DNA of 5,302 bases from Caldifarciminota bacterium (GTDB taxonomy: Bacteria; Hydrothermota; Hydrothermia; S141-80), in contig WFYF01000277.1 in the NCBI GenBank assembly GCA_015490255.1, forward strand, positions 1 through 5,302. Direction: 5' to 3'. Position numbers and translations under genes: made by a program. The notes below the pieces were generated by a model. The model was given only the letters and a program-made list of their open reading frames with translations, ran no database searches and was not told where the DNA came from. Of this stretch, positions 4,392 through 5,302 are shown in pieces. Positions within the stretch are counted from its first letter, which is position 1. Every line of letters begins with the position of its first letter.

Positions 4392-5302
4392 ATGCGCATT
4401 CTCCTCACGGGTGTCGCGGGATTTGTGGGGAGTCACCTGGCCGAACGTCTCCTCGGGGAAGGCCACGAAGTCGTCGGGGTGGACAACTTCCTCACCGGAC
4501 GCCGGGAGAATCTGGAAGCGCTGCGGGGATTCCCGGGTTTTTTCTTTCTGGAACACGACGTGATCCAGCCGGTTCCGCTGGAAGGTCCTCTGGACTGGAT
4601 TCTCCACCTCGCCAGCCCGGCCAGTCCCCCCCGGTATCTGGAAGCACCTCTGGCCACCCTCCGGGTGAACGCGGAGGGCACGCGGCATCTGCTGGAACTG
4701 GCCCGGAGGACCGGGGCGTCTTTTCTGCTTGCCTCCACCAGCGAGGTGTATGGCGATCCTCTGGTCCACCCTCAACCCGAGGACTACTGGGGGAACGTGA
4801 ATCCGGTGGGGGTGCGAAGCGTTTATGACGAAGCCAAGCGGTATGCGGAAGCCATCACCATGGCCTATCACCGGGAATTCGGCCTGTCCGTCCGGATCTG
4901 CCGGATCTTCAACACCTACGGTCCCCGCATGGATCCCTACGACGGACGGGTGGTGAGCACCTTCATCCGCCAGGCCCTTCAGGGGGAAGACCTCACGGTG
5001 CACGGCGACGGTTCCCAGACCCGGAGTTTTCAGTTTGTGTCAGACCTTGTGGAAGGCATCCGGCGCCTCATGGAGGTGGACTACCCCCATCCCATCAACC
5101 TGGGAAATCCCGAGGAATACACCATCCTGGAACTGGCCCGAAAGGTGCTGAAACTCACGGGGTCTTCTTCCCGCATCCGGTTCACCGAACCCATGGAGGA
5201 CGATCCCCGCCGTCGCCGTCCGGACATTTCCCGGGCCCGCCGGATTCTCCAGTGGTATCCCCGGATTTCTCTTCAGGAAGGGCTCCGGGAGACCATCCGG
5301 TA
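4392..5302 (+). CDS. UDP-glucuronate decarboxylase (UDP-xylose synthase), 3' end cut by the window
   Basis: There are 303 codons with no stop before the window end; family members are about 310-320 residues, so nearly the whole enzyme is present. It is a short-chain dehydrogenase/reductase of the extended NAD-dependent epimerase/dehydratase type. It oxidises C4 of UDP-glucuronate, decarboxylates C6 and reduces again to give UDP-xylose in the cytoplasm. The NAD-binding motif is TGVAGFVGS (G7, G10, G13), with VDNF at 30-33 for the adenosine ribose. The catalytic residues are visible: T116, S117, E118 in [10 protein letters not shown], and Y145/K149 in YDEAKR. Segments HLASPASP (72-79), [15 protein letters not shown] (129-143), FNTYGPRM (173-180), [13 protein letters not shown] (184-196) and GDGSQTRSF (205-213) are characteristic of UDP-xylose synthases and separate it from dTDP-glucose dehydratases and GalE. 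The arginine-rich [11 protein letters not shown] (270-280) is also typical. ATG 4392 follows the SLBB gene by 5 bp and has only a weak AGG next to it, so translation is probably coupled. Confidence 0.92.
   Translation, partial: MRILLTGVAGFVGSHLAERLLGEGHEVVGVDNFLTGRRENLEALRGFPGFFFLEHDVIQPVPLEGPLDWILHLASPASPPRYLEAPLATLRVNAEGTRHLLELARRTGASFLLASTSEVYGDPLVHPQPEDYWGNVNPVGVRSVYDEAKRYAEAITMAYHREFGLSVRICRIFNTYGPRMDPYDGRVVSTFIRQALQGEDLTVHGDGSQTRSFQFVSDLVEGIRRLMEVDYPHPINLGNPEEYTILELARKVLKLTGSSSRIRFTEPMEDDPRRRRPDISRARRILQWYPRISLQEGLRETIR

Noticed and set aside
4227..5003. A 258-codon open frame on the - strand opposite the SLBB and UDP-xylose synthase genes
   Set aside because: The opposite strand encodes an unmistakable UDP-glucuronate decarboxylase over the same bases. 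The antisense product has no motif.

Overview
The window is GC-rich bacterial DNA with every recognisable gene on the + strand. It looks like a piece of a chromosome from an uncultivated or little-studied Gram-negative bacterium. The first protein fragment has an FG-GAP/VCBS-type calcium loop followed by a C-terminal segment resembling a type IX secretion (Por) sorting domain. That hints at the Fibrobacterota-Chlorobiota-Bacteroidota (FCB) superphylum or a neighbouring candidate phylum. This lineage guess is an inference and I hold it weakly. No tRNA, rRNA, CRISPR, transposase or prophage gene is visible.

Layout. 1-354: 3' end of a secreted FG-GAP protein with a sorting-domain-like tail. 547-1086: a small DUF2231 membrane protein with a good promoter and Shine-Dalgarno (SD) site. 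1087-1327: a stretch with no gene I can support. 1363-2337: a radical SAM protein of the PflX/COG1313 group. 2396-2821: a stand-alone type IV pilin-like protein. 2882-3952, 3952-4386 and 4392-5302 (runs off the end): a compact polysaccharide operon encoding a membrane-bound sugar-1-phosphate transferase, a small SLBB-domain protein, and a UDP-glucuronate decarboxylase (UDP-xylose synthase). The decarboxylase has no stop codon inside the window but is nearly full length.

How the genes work together. The last three form one unit by spacing: a 1-bp overlap, then a 5-bp gap. They fit the start of an exopolysaccharide, capsule or O-antigen locus. One gene supplies UDP-xylose, one loads the first sugar phosphate onto undecaprenyl phosphate, and the SLBB protein probably belongs to the export apparatus. 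The upstream genes look like independent single-gene units.

The most interesting signal is in the promoters. Four junctions carry a sigma70-like TTGnnn - 17 nt - TAnnnT element, all with exactly 17-nt spacers. Two have the -10 box ending 6 nt before an ATG, and a third ends 9 nt before one, so the transcripts should start at or almost at the start codon (leaderless mRNA). In one case that ATG opens a 10-codon ORF (2853-2885) whose stop codon overlaps the start of the sugar-phosphate transferase gene. This suggests a leaderless leader peptide translationally coupled to the polysaccharide operon.
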